Assembly: GCA_963815325.1 (NCBI GenBank)
Contig: CAWFGG010000007.1
Span: 62,001-126,000 of the forward strand
Length of the DNA: 64,000 nucleotides
From: JABDII01 sp963815325
GTDB lineage: Bacteria; Gemmatimonadota; Gemmatimonadetes; Gemmatimonadales; GWC2-71-9
Direction: 5' to 3'
Positions 25,290-34,779 of the stretch are shown piece after piece; the first letter of the stretch is position 1, and every line of letters starts with the position of its first letter. Under the pieces are notes generated by a model, which saw only the letters and a program-made list of their open reading frames with translations, was not told the DNA's origin and searched no databases. Both the position numbers and the translations under genes were made by a program.

Positions 25290-26737
25290 TCATCCGTGTG
25301 GGTACTGCAGCCGCCACCGTTATGCTGGGCCTGGTGGCCTGGAGCGGCGGGGGCAACGGGACCAGCGCGCCCATCGTGAAGAGCGCGTTTCCGCATCTCA
25401 AGCACCAACATCTCTTCCCCACCTGCGAAAGCTGCCACAAGGTCGAGGCGGGCGCCGTCACCATCCCCGCAGCCACGTTTTGCGGCGCCTGCCACAACGG
25501 ACAGACCCAGCCTCGGGTCGACTGGGAGGGCCGCAGCCGCACGCCGAGCAATCTCAAGTTCGACCATGCCACGGTCATCGAGAAGAAGAAGGCGGCCCTC
25601 GGCATGGACTTCAAATGCGCCACCTGCCACCAGAAGTCCGGCGGCGAGCCGATGGATATCCAGCGCGTTTCGGTAGGGGGCTGTCTCGGGTGCCATGCGG
25701 CAGGAAAGACGCACGAGGTCGACGCGCCGTGCGCCACGTGCCATGTGCCGTCGTGGGAGGCGCAGGACTACACCGGAGAGGAGATCCTCGCGTTCCCGAA
25801 GCCGGCCGACCATGGCGACGACTTCGCGCTCGCGCATGGCCCGTTGGCCAGCGACAACGCGGCGCGGTGCGCCGTGTGCCACTCACGCGATCTGTGCAGC
25901 ACCTGCCACGTGAACGCCGCCTCGGTTCCGGCAATCCAATCGCTCGAGCCGAACCCGCGGGTGGCGGAGATCGTGGCTAAACGGACGGTCACCTATCCGA
26001 TTCCGGCATCGCACGGCGCCAGCGACTGGCAGGCAAGCCATAGCGAGTCGGCACGTGCCAACATCGCGACCTGCGCGACGTGTCACACCCAACAGAGTTG
26101 CCGCACGTGCCACGTGTCTCCCCTGCCCGATCCGATTCCGGAATTGGCTCCGGGCCGGGCAAAGGCCTCGAGCGTGCACCAGGCACAGGGCGTGGTCCTC
26201 GTGCGGCAGCCGCCGTCGACCCATACGGCTGGGTTCGCGGAAAACCATAAGGCGCTCGCCGCCTCGGCGACCACCACGTGCACCACCTGTCACACGCAGG
26301 ACCAGTGCATCACCTGCCACTTGGGATCCGAAGCCTTGAGCACGCCGGGAGAGCCGGTGGGGCGGTACCACCCAGAGAACTTCGTCCTGCAGCACTCGGC
26401 CCCGGCATTCGGTCAGGATGTGGAGTGCGCCACCTGTCACAATCCTGAAGCGTTCTGCCGGGACTGTCATACCGGCCAGGGATTGGCCACGAGCGGACGG
26501 ATCGACACCGGGTTCCATAACCGGAAGTCCACTTGGATTTTCGGGCACGGCCAGGCGGCGCGGCAGGGCTTGGAAACCTGCGCCACCTGCCATTCCCAGC
26601 GTGACTGCCTCCAGTGTCACAGTGCCTTGGGCGGACGGCGCATCAACCCGCACGGCCCAGGGTTCGATGCCGAAACAATGAAATCGAAGAGCCCGGTGAT
26701 GTGCCTGGCCTGCCACCGGCAGTCGGTTCTGGACTAG
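25286..26737 (+). CDS. 16-haem periplasmic cytochrome c
   Basis: The 483-residue protein has a signal sequence (MIIRVGTAAATVMLGLVAW) and sixteen CXXCH motifs spread over its whole length. Many come in close pairs (for example CAVCH/CSTCH, CATCH/CRTCH, CTTCH/CITCH, CATCH/CRDCH and CATCH/CLQCH). The ATG overlaps the porin stop as ATGA, with GGGAGG upstream. It would be the periplasmic or plug cytochrome of the outer-membrane conduit, equivalent in position to MtrA (10 haems) or OmaB (8 haems) but larger. Confidence 0.92.
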   Translation: MIIRVGTAAATVMLGLVAWSGGGNGTSAPIVKSAFPHLKHQHLFPTCESCHKVEAGAVTIPAATFCGACHNGQTQPRVDWEGRSRTPSNLKFDHATVIEKKKAALGMDFKCATCHQKSGGEPMDIQRVSVGGCLGCHAAGKTHEVDAPCATCHVPSWEAQDYTGEEILAFPKPADHGDDFALAHGPLASDNAARCAVCHSRDLCSTCHVNAASVPAIQSLEPNPRVAEIVAKRTVTYPIPASHGASDWQASHSESARANIATCATCHTQQSCRTCHVSPLPDPIPELAPGRAKASSVHQAQGVVLVRQPPSTHTAGFAENHKALAASATTTCTTCHTQDQCITCHLGSEALSTPGEPVGRYHPENFVLQHSAPAFGQDVECATCHNPEAFCRDCHTGQGLATSGRIDTGFHNRKSTWIFGHGQAARQGLETCATCHSQRDCLQCHSALGGRRINPHGPGFDAETMKSKSPVMCLACHRQSVLD

Positions 26738-26746
26738 ACGATAGAG

Positions 26747-26775
26747 GGGCCCGGACGTTCAGTCGGCCCGGGCCC
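26747..26775. terminator. possible bidirectional hairpin between convergent genes
   Basis: GGGCCCGG (26747-26754) and CCGGGCCC (26768-26775) can pair across a 13-base loop between the 16-haem gene and glpK, overlapping the glpK stop. No T-run is seen, so this is a weak call. Confidence 0.3.
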
Positions 26776-28240
26776 AGGAGAGGGCTGCCTGGACGGCCCG
26801 ATTCCATTCGGAGGCGAGGCGGTTCCGGGTTTCCGCATCGATCGATGGCTCGAAGCGGGTGAAGTGACGTCCCTCGAGGAACGCCTCGATACCTGGCCAC
26901 ACGCCGAGCGCCAGCCCGGCCAAGGCGGCCGCCCCGGCCGCTGTCGTTTCGATCATGTCCGGCCGCTCCACCGGAACCCCAAGCACGTCCGCCTGGAACT
27001 GCATGAGCCAGGAATTGGCAACCGCGCCACCGTCCACGCGAAGCGCGGGGATGGTGACGTGGGCATCGCCGGTCATGGCCTGAAGCAGATCCCGGCTGCT
27101 GAACGCCATGGCTTCGAGTGCCGCGCGCACCAGGTGGGCCGTGGTGGTTCCGCGGGTGAGCCCGGTAATGGTGCCGCGGGCGGCCGGCTCCCAGTGGGGC
27201 GACCCCAGGCCGACGAAGGCCGGGACGAAATGCACCCCGCCGGTATCCGCAACGCTCCTCGCCAGGTCCTCCGACTCGCCGGCATTGGCGAGCAGACCAA
27301 GTCCGTCGCGGAGCCACTGAAGGGCCGCGCCCGCAATGAATACGCTTCCCTCCAGCGCGTACGCGGGCCGGCCTTCCGGGTCACAGGCGATGGTGGTGAG
27401 CAGCCCGTGCGAAGAGACCGGGCGGTCCTGTCCGGTGTTCACGAGGAGGAAGGCACCGGTCCCGTAGGTATTCTTTGCCAGGCCCGGCGTCACGCATCCC
27501 TGCCCAAACAGCGCGGCCTGTTGATCGCCCGCCACCCCGGCGATGGGAAGCGAGGCTCCGAATATGTCCGCCTCACTCTCTCCGATGACACCGCTCGATG
27601 GCACGACATCGGCCAGCATCTCTTGGGGAATGCCGAACAGCGCGAGCAGCTCCGGATCCCACTCATGGGTTTGCACATTGTAGAGGAGCGTACGGGAGGC
27701 GTTGGTGTGATCGGTGGCGTGGCGCGCGCCACCCGTGAGCCGGGCAATGAGCCAGCTATCGATGGTGCCGGCGGCCACCTCGCCCCGACCGGCCCGAACC
27801 CGGAGTGCCGGATCGCGCTCCAGCAACCACGCGAGCTTCGTGGCCGAGAAATACGGATCGAGCAGGAGACCGGTCCGCTCGCGCACCATGGGCTCCACGC
27901 CGGTGGCGCGCAGGGTGTGGCAGAGCTCGGCGGTCCGGCGATCCTGCCACACGATGGCTCGGGCCAGCGGCTCGAGTGTGGCCCGATCCCATACCACCAC
28001 GGTTTCGCGCTGGTTGGTGATGCCGATGCCCACCGGCATTTCTCCGGCTCCGGCGAGCGCCTCGCGCGCGGCCTCGATCGTGACCCGCAAAATCTCATCG
28101 GGGTCGTGCTCGACCCAGCCGGGCTGTGGAAAATACTGGGTGAACTCGCGGTAGCCGCGAGCCAGGACCCGGCCGTCCTGGTGGATCACCAAGGCGGTAC
28201 TGCCGGTCGTTCCCTGGTCGAGCGCGAGTATCGAAGCCAT
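26759..28240 (-). CDS. glpK: glycerol kinase
   Basis: The 493-residue FGGY-family kinase phosphorylates glycerol to glycerol 3-phosphate in the cytoplasm. It begins MASILALDQGTTGSTALV, the standard phosphate-binding opening, and contains KTYGTGAF and VDGGAVANSWLMQFQ typical of GlpK. Length matches the family. It is convergent with the cytochrome operon and shows no functional link with it. No glpF or glpD is adjacent. Confidence 0.95.
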   Translation of the reverse strand: MASILALDQGTTGSTALVIHQDGRVLARGYREFTQYFPQPGWVEHDPDEILRVTIEAAREALAGAGEMPVGIGITNQRETVVVWDRATLEPLARAIVWQDRRTAELCHTLRATGVEPMVRERTGLLLDPYFSATKLAWLLERDPALRVRAGRGEVAAGTIDSWLIARLTGGARHATDHTNASRTLLYNVQTHEWDPELLALFGIPQEMLADVVPSSGVIGESEADIFGASLPIAGVAGDQQAALFGQGCVTPGLAKNTYGTGAFLLVNTGQDRPVSSHGLLTTIACDPEGRPAYALEGSVFIAGAALQWLRDGLGLLANAGESEDLARSVADTGGVHFVPAFVGLGSPHWEPAARGTITGLTRGTTTAHLVRAALEAMAFSSRDLLQAMTGDAHVTIPALRVDGGAVANSWLMQFQADVLGVPVERPDMIETTAAGAAALAGLALGVWPGIEAFLEGRHFTRFEPSIDAETRNRLASEWNRAVQAALSWARAD

Positions 28241-28372
28241 CGATCACTCAATGCGAGGAGGGACGAAAGCGGACCTGGGTCACCAAAGTTAACATCATCT
28301 ATCTTTCAGTCCGGTGCCTTGCCCGGCCGGTCGTAGATACCAACACTCCCACACCTCAGCCACGGTGTCGTC

Positions 28373-29155
28373 ATGCCATTCTCTTTGATACAGTTCGAAA
28401 CGAAAGAAGGGATCGCCACCCTTACGATCAACCGCCCGGACAAGCTCAACGCCTTGAATGATGCCGTCATCGAGGAGCTGAGTGAGGCTGTGGCCGCGAT
28501 CGAAATCGATGATAGTATCCGGGGCGTGATCGTCACCGGAGCCGGGCCCAAGGCCTTCGTTGCCGGAGCGGATATCGGCGAACTGGCCACGCAGGGACCG
28601 CTCTCGGGAAAGGACCGGTCGCTGACAGGTCAAGCGGTGTTTCGCCGCCTCGAACGCTGCGGCAAACCGGTGATTGCCGCGGTCAACGGGTTCGCGTTGG
28701 GGGGCGGCTGCGAGCTGGCCATGGCGTGCCATTTTCGTTTGGCCAGCGAGAACGCCAAGTTTGGCCAGCCGGAGGTCAAGCTGGGCATCGGCCCGGGATA
28801 CGGCGGCACGGTTCGGCTGCCGCGCCTGGTGGGCAAGGGCCGGGCCTTGGAGCTCCTGCTCACGGGAGACATGATCGACGCCCACGAGGCCTACCGCATC
28901 GGCTTGGTCAATCGGGTAGTGGCGGCCGACGAGCTGATTCCCGAAGCGGAGAAGTTGTTGCGGCGTATTCTGGCAAACGGACCCATCGCGGTCCGGCTCT
29001 GCCTCGAAGCCGTGGAAACCGGGCTCGATTTGAGCGTGGACGAGAGTTCGCTGCTCGAGGCGAACCATTTCGGTCTCATCGCGTCGACCGAGGACATGCG
29101 GGAGGGTATGGCGGCGTTCCTCGACAAGCGGTCGGCGGCCTTCAAAGGGCGCTAA
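28373..29155 (+). CDS. enoyl-CoA hydratase/isomerase family protein
   Basis: The 260-residue crotonase-fold enzyme probably hydrates enoyl-CoA in beta-oxidation or a related pathway. The oxyanion-hole segment AFVAGADI is present, and both glutamates that mark true hydratases can be seen in GGGCELAMA and QPEVKLGIGPGYGG. The start MPFSLIQFET is normal. It is divergent from glpK and stands alone. Exact substrate unknown. Confidence 0.92.
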   Translation: MPFSLIQFETKEGIATLTINRPDKLNALNDAVIEELSEAVAAIEIDDSIRGVIVTGAGPKAFVAGADIGELATQGPLSGKDRSLTGQAVFRRLERCGKPVIAAVNGFALGGGCELAMACHFRLASENAKFGQPEVKLGIGPGYGGTVRLPRLVGKGRALELLLTGDMIDAHEAYRIGLVNRVVAADELIPEAEKLLRRILANGPIAVRLCLEAVETGLDLSVDESSLLEANHFGLIASTEDMREGMAAFLDKRSAAFKGR

Positions 29156-29219
29156 ATCGGCCGCAGCGAAGGGACCGCGGCGGCTCCAATTTGGGCTTGG
29201 ATGCTGCTAATTTACAGGG

Positions 29220-29642
29220 ATGAGTTCGGGATCGAGCGTGCCTCTGGGCCGGCTGGGCGTGGGGGCCCTCCTCGTCGTGGCCCTGTGGTCGTCGGCCTGC
29301 GTGGACCGTGAGCGGCCTTCGTTCCTCGGTCCCAACAACAGCCTTGGCCCGGTCATCGACATCCAGGTGCCGAGCCAGGATACCACCGTTGTTCTTGGCT
29401 CCAACGTCTTGGTGGCGGGGCTCGCGGTGGATCTCGACGGGGTCGACGTCGTGATCTTCGACGTGATCGGGGTGAATTTCACGCTTCCGCCACTCAACAC
29501 CGACGCCGACACGGTACTGTTCAGCTTCACGGTACCCACGAGCGGACTCGTGGCCGGCGATACCGTCACCGTCGGCATCTTTGGCTTCGACCTGTTAGGC
29601 GAGCGTGGTGACACCGCCTTTCGGCGCGTGGTCCTGCAGTAG
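29220..29642 (+). CDS. small Ig-like lipoprotein
   Basis: The 140-residue protein has a signal peptide with a lipobox (LWSSAC) and a single domain of regular beta strands (VIDIQVPSQDTTVVLGSNV and similar), resembling a bacterial Ig-like fold. Its stop codon overlaps the recF GTG by one base, so it may be cotranscribed with replication genes. No function can be assigned. Confidence 0.75.
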   Translation: MSSGSSVPLGRLGVGALLVVALWSSACVDRERPSFLGPNNSLGPVIDIQVPSQDTTVVLGSNVLVAGLAVDLDGVDVVIFDVIGVNFTLPPLNTDADTVLFSFTVPTSGLVAGDTVTVGIFGFDLLGERGDTAFRRVVLQ

Positions 29643-30718
29643 TGTGGCTGGAAGGCCTGGTGGTGCGAGGGTTCCGCAACCTGGCGTCGATGGACTTGTC
29701 GCTGCCCAAGGACGGTGTCGCCCTTCTTGGAGCCAACGCCCAAGGGAAGACGAACCTGCTCGAGGCCGTGTACTACCCGGTGTTGTTTCGCTCCTTCCGG
29801 GGAGCCGCGGACAGCGAGGTCGTCGGATTTGGAGGTCCCGGGTTTCGCGTTGAGAACCGGGTCCGGCGCGACGGCCGAGCCGGAACGATCTCGGCGGATT
29901 TCAGGATCGCTCCCAAGCGGAAACGGGTGGAAATCGACGGCACGGAGCCGGAGCGGCTGTTGGAGGGACTGGGACGTTGGATTGCCGTGGCGTTCCTCCC
30001 ATCGGACGTGGTGCTGGCCTCCGGGTCGGCCTCAGAGCGGCGACGGTATGTGGATCGGCTGCTCTGCCTAGCCGATCGCGGGTATCTCACCGCGCTCACG
30101 CGGTACCGGGCGGTCTTGTCCCAGCGCAATGCAGCCCTCCGAACCGAGCGCCGGGAGGTGGTGCGCGCCTTCGACCTGGCCCTCGCCGCGACCGGGGCTG
30201 AGGTCATTGCGAGCCGCATCCGGTGGGCCGGGCGGGCGGCGGGGACGTTCGCGCAGGAGTTTGCGACACTGGGAGAGACAGCGAGCGTCGGCATGCGGTA
30301 CCGTGGGCGCGAGGAACTCGCGGCGGCCCAGGCATGGCCTGAGGCGCTCGAGGCCGCCTGGAGTGTCGATTCCCGGAAGGGGGCCACTACCATCGGGCCC
30401 CACCGCGACGATCTGATCCTCGAGATCGACGGACGGGCGCTTCGGGATTATGGCTCCACCGGTCAGCAGCGAAGCGCCGTGATTGCGCTCAAGTTGGTCG
30501 AGCTCGCCACGCTCGCCGAGGCGACCGGAACCGAGCCGGCCCTCGTGCTGGACGACGTGTTTGCGGAGTTGGACGCGGATCGGCAGGAACGGTTGGTCGA
30601 ACGTCTTCATCGTGGTGAGGCCCGTCAGGTGTTCGTGTCGGCGCCGCGTCGCGACGAACTGCCACACAAGCTTTCCCTGCCGGTCTGGACGGTCACGGAA
30701 GGACGAGTCACATGCTGA
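29642..30718 (+). CDS. recF: DNA replication and repair protein RecF
   Basis: The 358-residue SMC-like ATPase loads RecA at single-strand gaps. Walker A is GANAQGKTNLLEA, the signature is STGQQRSAV, and Walker B is ALVLDDVFAELD. It starts with GTG (MWLEGLVVRGFRNL), and that GTG shares its first base with the stop of the upstream lipoprotein gene. It is followed by dciA and gyrB, a common origin-proximal order, but dnaA and dnaN are not upstream here. Confidence 0.95.
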   Translation: MWLEGLVVRGFRNLASMDLSLPKDGVALLGANAQGKTNLLEAVYYPVLFRSFRGAADSEVVGFGGPGFRVENRVRRDGRAGTISADFRIAPKRKRVEIDGTEPERLLEGLGRWIAVAFLPSDVVLASGSASERRRYVDRLLCLADRGYLTALTRYRAVLSQRNAALRTERREVVRAFDLALAATGAEVIASRIRWAGRAAGTFAQEFATLGETASVGMRYRGREELAAAQAWPEALEAAWSVDSRKGATTIGPHRDDLILEIDGRALRDYGSTGQQRSAVIALKLVELATLAEATGTEPALVLDDVFAELDADRQERLVERLHRGEARQVFVSAPRRDELPHKLSLPVWTVTEGRVTC

Positions 30719-30743
30719 GTTTGGTGTTGAGGTGCCTGGCGGC

Positions 30744-31091
30744 ATGAGGGAGAAGCGGCCGGTTACCTCGATTGGGGACGCGCTGGCGAGTTTCTTCGCT
30801 CGTCGCAAGTGGACCAAGCGATTGGACCAGGTGCGGGTGCTCGACGAGTGGCCCGAGCTGGTCGGCAGCCAGATTGCGGCGGTGACCGAGCCCGAATCCG
30901 TGAGTCCGGATGGCGTGCTTCGGGTCCGGGTGGCGACGGCACCGTGGGCGACGGAGCTCGGCCTCATGACGCCCAGGATCCTCGCGCGGATCAACCAGGA
31001 ACGGAAGGGACGCATCGCCGGCATTCGCTGGATTCCCGGACGCATCAACCGGCCCCAGCACGACGACCATCACGCACACCCAATGAGGTAG
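30744..31091 (+). CDS. dciA: DciA-like replicative helicase loader (DUF721)
   Basis: The 115-residue protein contains the DUF721 core (VLDEWPELVGSQIAAVTEP and VRVATAPWATELGLM). DciA proteins interact with DnaB in bacteria lacking DnaC. The ATG at 30744 begins MREKRPVTSIGDAL, where conserved sequence starts. Its place between recF and gyrB is typical for the family. Confidence 0.88.
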   Translation: MREKRPVTSIGDALASFFARRKWTKRLDQVRVLDEWPELVGSQIAAVTEPESVSPDGVLRVRVATAPWATELGLMTPRILARINQERKGRIAGIRWIPGRINRPQHDDHHAHPMR

Positions 31092-31094
31092 CAC

Positions 31095-33038
31095 TTGCCC
31101 AAGAAGACGGCCGTGAAGGCGAAGAAGGGCTACGACGCCGGGTCCATTCAAGTTCTCAAGGGACTGGAAGCGGTCCGGCGGCGGCCGGGCATGTACATCG
31201 GTTCGACCTCGGAAACCGGGCTCCATCACCTCGTCTACGAAGTGGTGGACAACTCGATCGACGAGGCGCTCGCCGGATTCTGCGACCAGATCCGGGTCAC
31301 CATCCACGCGGACAATTCGGTCACGGTCGCCGACAACGGACGCGGTATCCCGGTCGACCTGCATCCGGTGGAGAAGATTCCCGGGGTCGAACTCGCCCTC
31401 ACCACCCTCCACGCGGGGGGCAAGTTCGACAAGTCGTCCTACAAGGTGTCAGGTGGCCTGCACGGCGTCGGCGTCTCGGTGGTCAATGCCCTCTCGGAAC
31501 GGCTCGAGGTGGTGGTGGATCGGGACGGGCACAGGCATCACATGGCGTTCTCCCGCGGCAAGACCGCCCAGCCGCTGACAATGCTCGAGAAGACCAAGGC
31601 CACGGGCACCATTGTCCGCTTCAAGCCCGATCCGGACATCTTCACCGTCCTGGAGTACCACTACTCGACGTTGGCCGACCGGCTGCGACAGCTGGCGTTC
31701 CTGAACGGCGGCATCACCATCACGCTGGTGGACGAGCGGGAGGAGTCGCCCAAGGAGGAGCAGTTCCATGCCAAGGGCGGTCTGGTCGAATTCGTGACTT
31801 GGCTTAACCGGAACAAGAAGCCGTTGCACCCGAAGCCTGTGTCCATCTCGACCGTGAAAGACGATGTCGACGTCGACATCGCGCTGCAGTATGAGGACGG
31901 CTACAATGAGAACATCTTCACCTTCGTCAACAACATCAACACCCACGAGGGCGGCACCCACCTCACGGGCTTCAAGGCGGCACTGACCCGCACCATCAAC
32001 GATGCGGCGAAGAAGTCGGGGGCGCTCAAGAAGGAAGACTTCACCCTGTCCGGCGAGGACGCTCGGGAGGGGCTCACCTGTGTCCTGCACATCAAGGTGA
32101 AGGAGCCGCAGTTCGAGGGACAGACCAAGACCAAGCTGGGGAATTCCGAGGTCGAGGGGATCGTCCGACAAGTGATCAACGAACACCTGGGCAATTACCT
32201 CGATGAGACCCCATCGGTGACCCGGGCCATCGTGAGCAAGGCCGTGAGTGCCGCCCGGGCCCGCGAAGCCGCTCGCAAGGCGCGGGAGCTGGTGCGCAAG
32301 AAGACCGGCCTCGAGAATGCCGTGCTCCCGGGAAAGCTGGCCGATTGCTCACTAAACGATCCGACCCGGACCGAACTCTACCTCGTGGAAGGTGATTCCG
32401 CCGGTGGCAGCGCCAAGCAGGGCCGAGACCGGCGATTCCAGGCCATCCTCCCGCTCCGCGGCAAGATCTTGAATGTCGAGCGCGCGCGGATCGACCGCAT
32501 CTTGAACAACGAGGAACTCCGCGCGATCATCACGGCGATCGGCGCCGGCGTCCACGACGACTTCAGGCTCGAGGAAGTCCGCTATCACAAGATCATCATC
32601 ATGACCGACGCCGACGTGGACGGCGCCCACATTCGAACCCTTCTCCTGACGTTCTTCTTCCGCCAGATGAAGGAGCTGATCGAGGCCGGCTACATTTACA
32701 TCGCCCAGCCACCGCTCTACCGCATCGCGACGAGCAGCAAGAACGCCTTCTATGCGTACGATGAACAACAACGCGAGGAGCATCTCAAGCGGCTGAAGAA
32801 TGGCGATGACGGTAAGACCAAGATCAACATGCAACGCTACAAGGGTCTGGGCGAAATGAACCCCGACCAGCTCTGGTCGACCACCATGGATCCCGAGAAG
32901 CGGACTGTTCTCCGCGTGACCATGGAAGACGCGGTCGAGGCAGCCAAGCTGTTCGAAGAACTCATGGGCGACGACGTCGAACCGCGCCGGCTCTTCATCG
33001 AGGCAAACGCCAAGTACGTGAGCAACCTCGACGTCTGA
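31095..33038 (+). CDS. gyrB: DNA gyrase subunit B
   Basis: The 647-residue protein starts with TTG, with GAGGT 6 bases upstream. The GHKL ATPase domain (YEVVDNSIDEALAGF and DNGRGIP), the transducer, and the Toprim domain (EGDSAGGSAKQGRDR and MTDADVDGAHI) are all present, and the C-terminus ends normally. It pairs with GyrA, not encoded here, to introduce negative supercoils. Confidence 0.97.
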   Translation: MPKKTAVKAKKGYDAGSIQVLKGLEAVRRRPGMYIGSTSETGLHHLVYEVVDNSIDEALAGFCDQIRVTIHADNSVTVADNGRGIPVDLHPVEKIPGVELALTTLHAGGKFDKSSYKVSGGLHGVGVSVVNALSERLEVVVDRDGHRHHMAFSRGKTAQPLTMLEKTKATGTIVRFKPDPDIFTVLEYHYSTLADRLRQLAFLNGGITITLVDEREESPKEEQFHAKGGLVEFVTWLNRNKKPLHPKPVSISTVKDDVDVDIALQYEDGYNENIFTFVNNINTHEGGTHLTGFKAALTRTINDAAKKSGALKKEDFTLSGEDAREGLTCVLHIKVKEPQFEGQTKTKLGNSEVEGIVRQVINEHLGNYLDETPSVTRAIVSKAVSAARAREAARKARELVRKKTGLENAVLPGKLADCSLNDPTRTELYLVEGDSAGGSAKQGRDRRFQAILPLRGKILNVERARIDRILNNEELRAIITAIGAGVHDDFRLEEVRYHKIIIMTDADVDGAHIRTLLLTFFFRQMKELIEAGYIYIAQPPLYRIATSSKNAFYAYDEQQREEHLKRLKNGDDGKTKINMQRYKGLGEMNPDQLWSTTMDPEKRTVLRVTMEDAVEAAKLFEELMGDDVEPRRLFIEANAKYVSNLDV

Positions 33039-33066
33039 CGCTGTCCCGATCGGGGGTACCCACCAC

Positions 33067-33098
33067 AAGTCCCCTGCGAGCATGCTCGCAGGGGACTT
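33067..33098 (+). terminator. Rho-independent-type terminator after gyrB
   Basis: A 14-base perfect stem (AAGTCCCCTGCGAG and its complement) with loop CATG lies 28 bases after the gyrB stop, followed by TCGCTTCT. It closes the recF-dciA-gyrB transcript, and it lies 34 bases before the end of the convergent gene at 33133. Confidence 0.85.
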
Positions 33099-33132
33099 TC
33101 GCTTCTGTGTGGGGCCGACAACCGCGGCCGTG

Positions 33133-33576
33133 TTACGAACTTGGCGGCGATGATTGTCCGCCAGGGGGCACTTGCTCCGTCCGACGACCCCCCACGACGA
33201 TGCCCACGAGTCCCGCCGCCAACGCGAGCACCGCCACGACCCCCGTAATCCGAAGGAGGATTCGGAGCCACGTTTCGAACCCGCTCAGCAAGGCGAGAAT
33301 GAAGAGAAGGATCGAGAGGGTCGCGAGGACCACGCCCATGATGAACAATTGGACCCACTTCTGGCGCTTGGCATACCGGGCCAGCGGAAAGAAGCACTCC
33401 GGGCAGATGGCCCCGCTCGGCTGGAGCCAGATGAAGGACCACCGCTTGGCGCTGTCGCCAGCACTCGGGGGCGGACCCCCGGCAACTGGTCCGGTTGAAG
33501 GAACCACGTTCTTGCCGCAGCCCGGGCATTTGACCGTGGTCCAGGCTGAGCTGATGCGATCGGTAACAGTTGGCAT
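33133..33576 (-). CDS. zinc-ribbon protein with two membrane helices
   Basis: The 147-residue protein starts at ATG 33576, preceded by GGAGGT. It has a CPGC...CPEC zinc-ribbon pair (with a proline-rich insert between the halves), two hydrophobic helices (LFIMGVVLATLSILLFILALL and ITGVVAVLALAAGLVGIVV) and a polar tail. Function unknown. Confidence 0.75.
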   Translation of the reverse strand: MPTVTDRISSAWTTVKCPGCGKNVVPSTGPVAGGPPPSAGDSAKRWSFIWLQPSGAICPECFFPLARYAKRQKWVQLFIMGVVLATLSILLFILALLSGFETWLRILLRITGVVAVLALAAGLVGIVVGGRRTEQVPPGGQSSPPSS

Positions 33577-33679
33577 CCGCACCTCCATCCGGGTCTCAGG
33601 ATGGGTGGGCGGCCGGAGGGGGGAAAGCCGCTCGCCCAAGGACTCAACACCGCCTCGAGCTCAGCTCACACTGCAGATC

Positions 33680-34778
33680 CTACCCCGTTGGATTGGCAGT
33701 GTAGCCAAGGTACGTCAACACGATGATGTATACAATGGCGCCGATGATGATCCAGGTGAAGATCTTGCTCGACTCGCCGCGCGCACCGCGCCGGTCCAGC
33801 ACCGGGACGAGCAGCAGCAGGAGGCCTGCGAACGAGAATCCCAGAATGCCCACCAGCTCGCCCTCGATGCCGAGGATGTGGCTCGGCAGGTACTTGAGGG
33901 TCTGGAACATGAACATGAAGTACCATTCCGGCTTGATCCCCGCCGGGGCCGGCGCAAAGGGATCCGCCTTGCTGCCCAGTTCCGCCGGGATGAACGCGGC
34001 GAGCGCGGCAAGGATCGCCAGCGCGACGAGCCAACCGACTAGGTCCCGGAGCAGGAAATTCGGGACGAACGGCATGACCCGGCGCGAGCCACCCTCGCGC
34101 TCCACGCTCAGCGGGACGCTCATGCCGTGCTTCTGCACCAAGAACAAGTGGAGCCCGAGAATCGCGGTCGTGGCTGCCGGCAAGACAGCCACGTGGATCG
34201 CGTAGAATCGTGTCAGGGTCGCACCCGTCACATCCGTTCCTCCGCGAGCCACGCGGAGGAGGAAATCGCCAACGATCGGAAAGGCTCCCGTTATCTCCGT
34301 GCCGACGCGGGTGGCGAAGTAGGCCAACTCGTTCCACGGGAGCAAGTATCCTGTAAAGCCGAACGCCAGGGCCACACCGAAGAGCGCGACACCAGAGTAC
34401 CAGGTGAGGTCACGCGGCGGCCGGTACGCCTTCACGAGCAACACGCTGAACAGATGGAGGAAGAGCGTGACGATCATCAGGTTGGCCGCCCAATGGTGGA
34501 TGGAGCGTACCAACCAGCCGAACGTCACCTCGGCCATGAGGAATTGGATCGACTCAAAGGCTTCTTCGGCACTCGGTCGGTAGTAGAACAACAGCAGGAT
34601 ACCCGTCGAAACCTGGACGATGAAGAGAAAGAGGGTCATCCCACCCAGGTAGTACCAGATGGTGTGCCGGTGAACGGGCACGTCCTTCTTCTTTGCGAGC
34701 TTCCGCAGGCCGTCAAACCCAATGCGGTCTTCGAGATACGCCCCAAGCCCGCTCAGCCACGTGCTGCATGCGCGGCAT
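33680..34778 (-). CDS. cytochrome b of a Rieske/cytochrome b complex, start uncertain
   Basis: The core (333 residues from an internal GTG at 34681) carries HHW...H and IHV...H haem-ligand pairs, GYLLPWNELAY and the quinol-oxidation motif PEWY (KPEWYFMF), so it should oxidise quinol at a normal Qo site. Conserved N-terminal sequence (WLSGLGAYLEDRIGFDGL) continues upstream to 34759 in the same frame, but no ATG, GTG or TTG is found there. The ATG at 34778, one base after the Rieske stop, is in another frame and would need one base removed. CTG at 34783 is the in-frame alternative. It pairs with the intact Rieske gene. Confidence 0.9.
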
Positions 34779-34779
34779 A

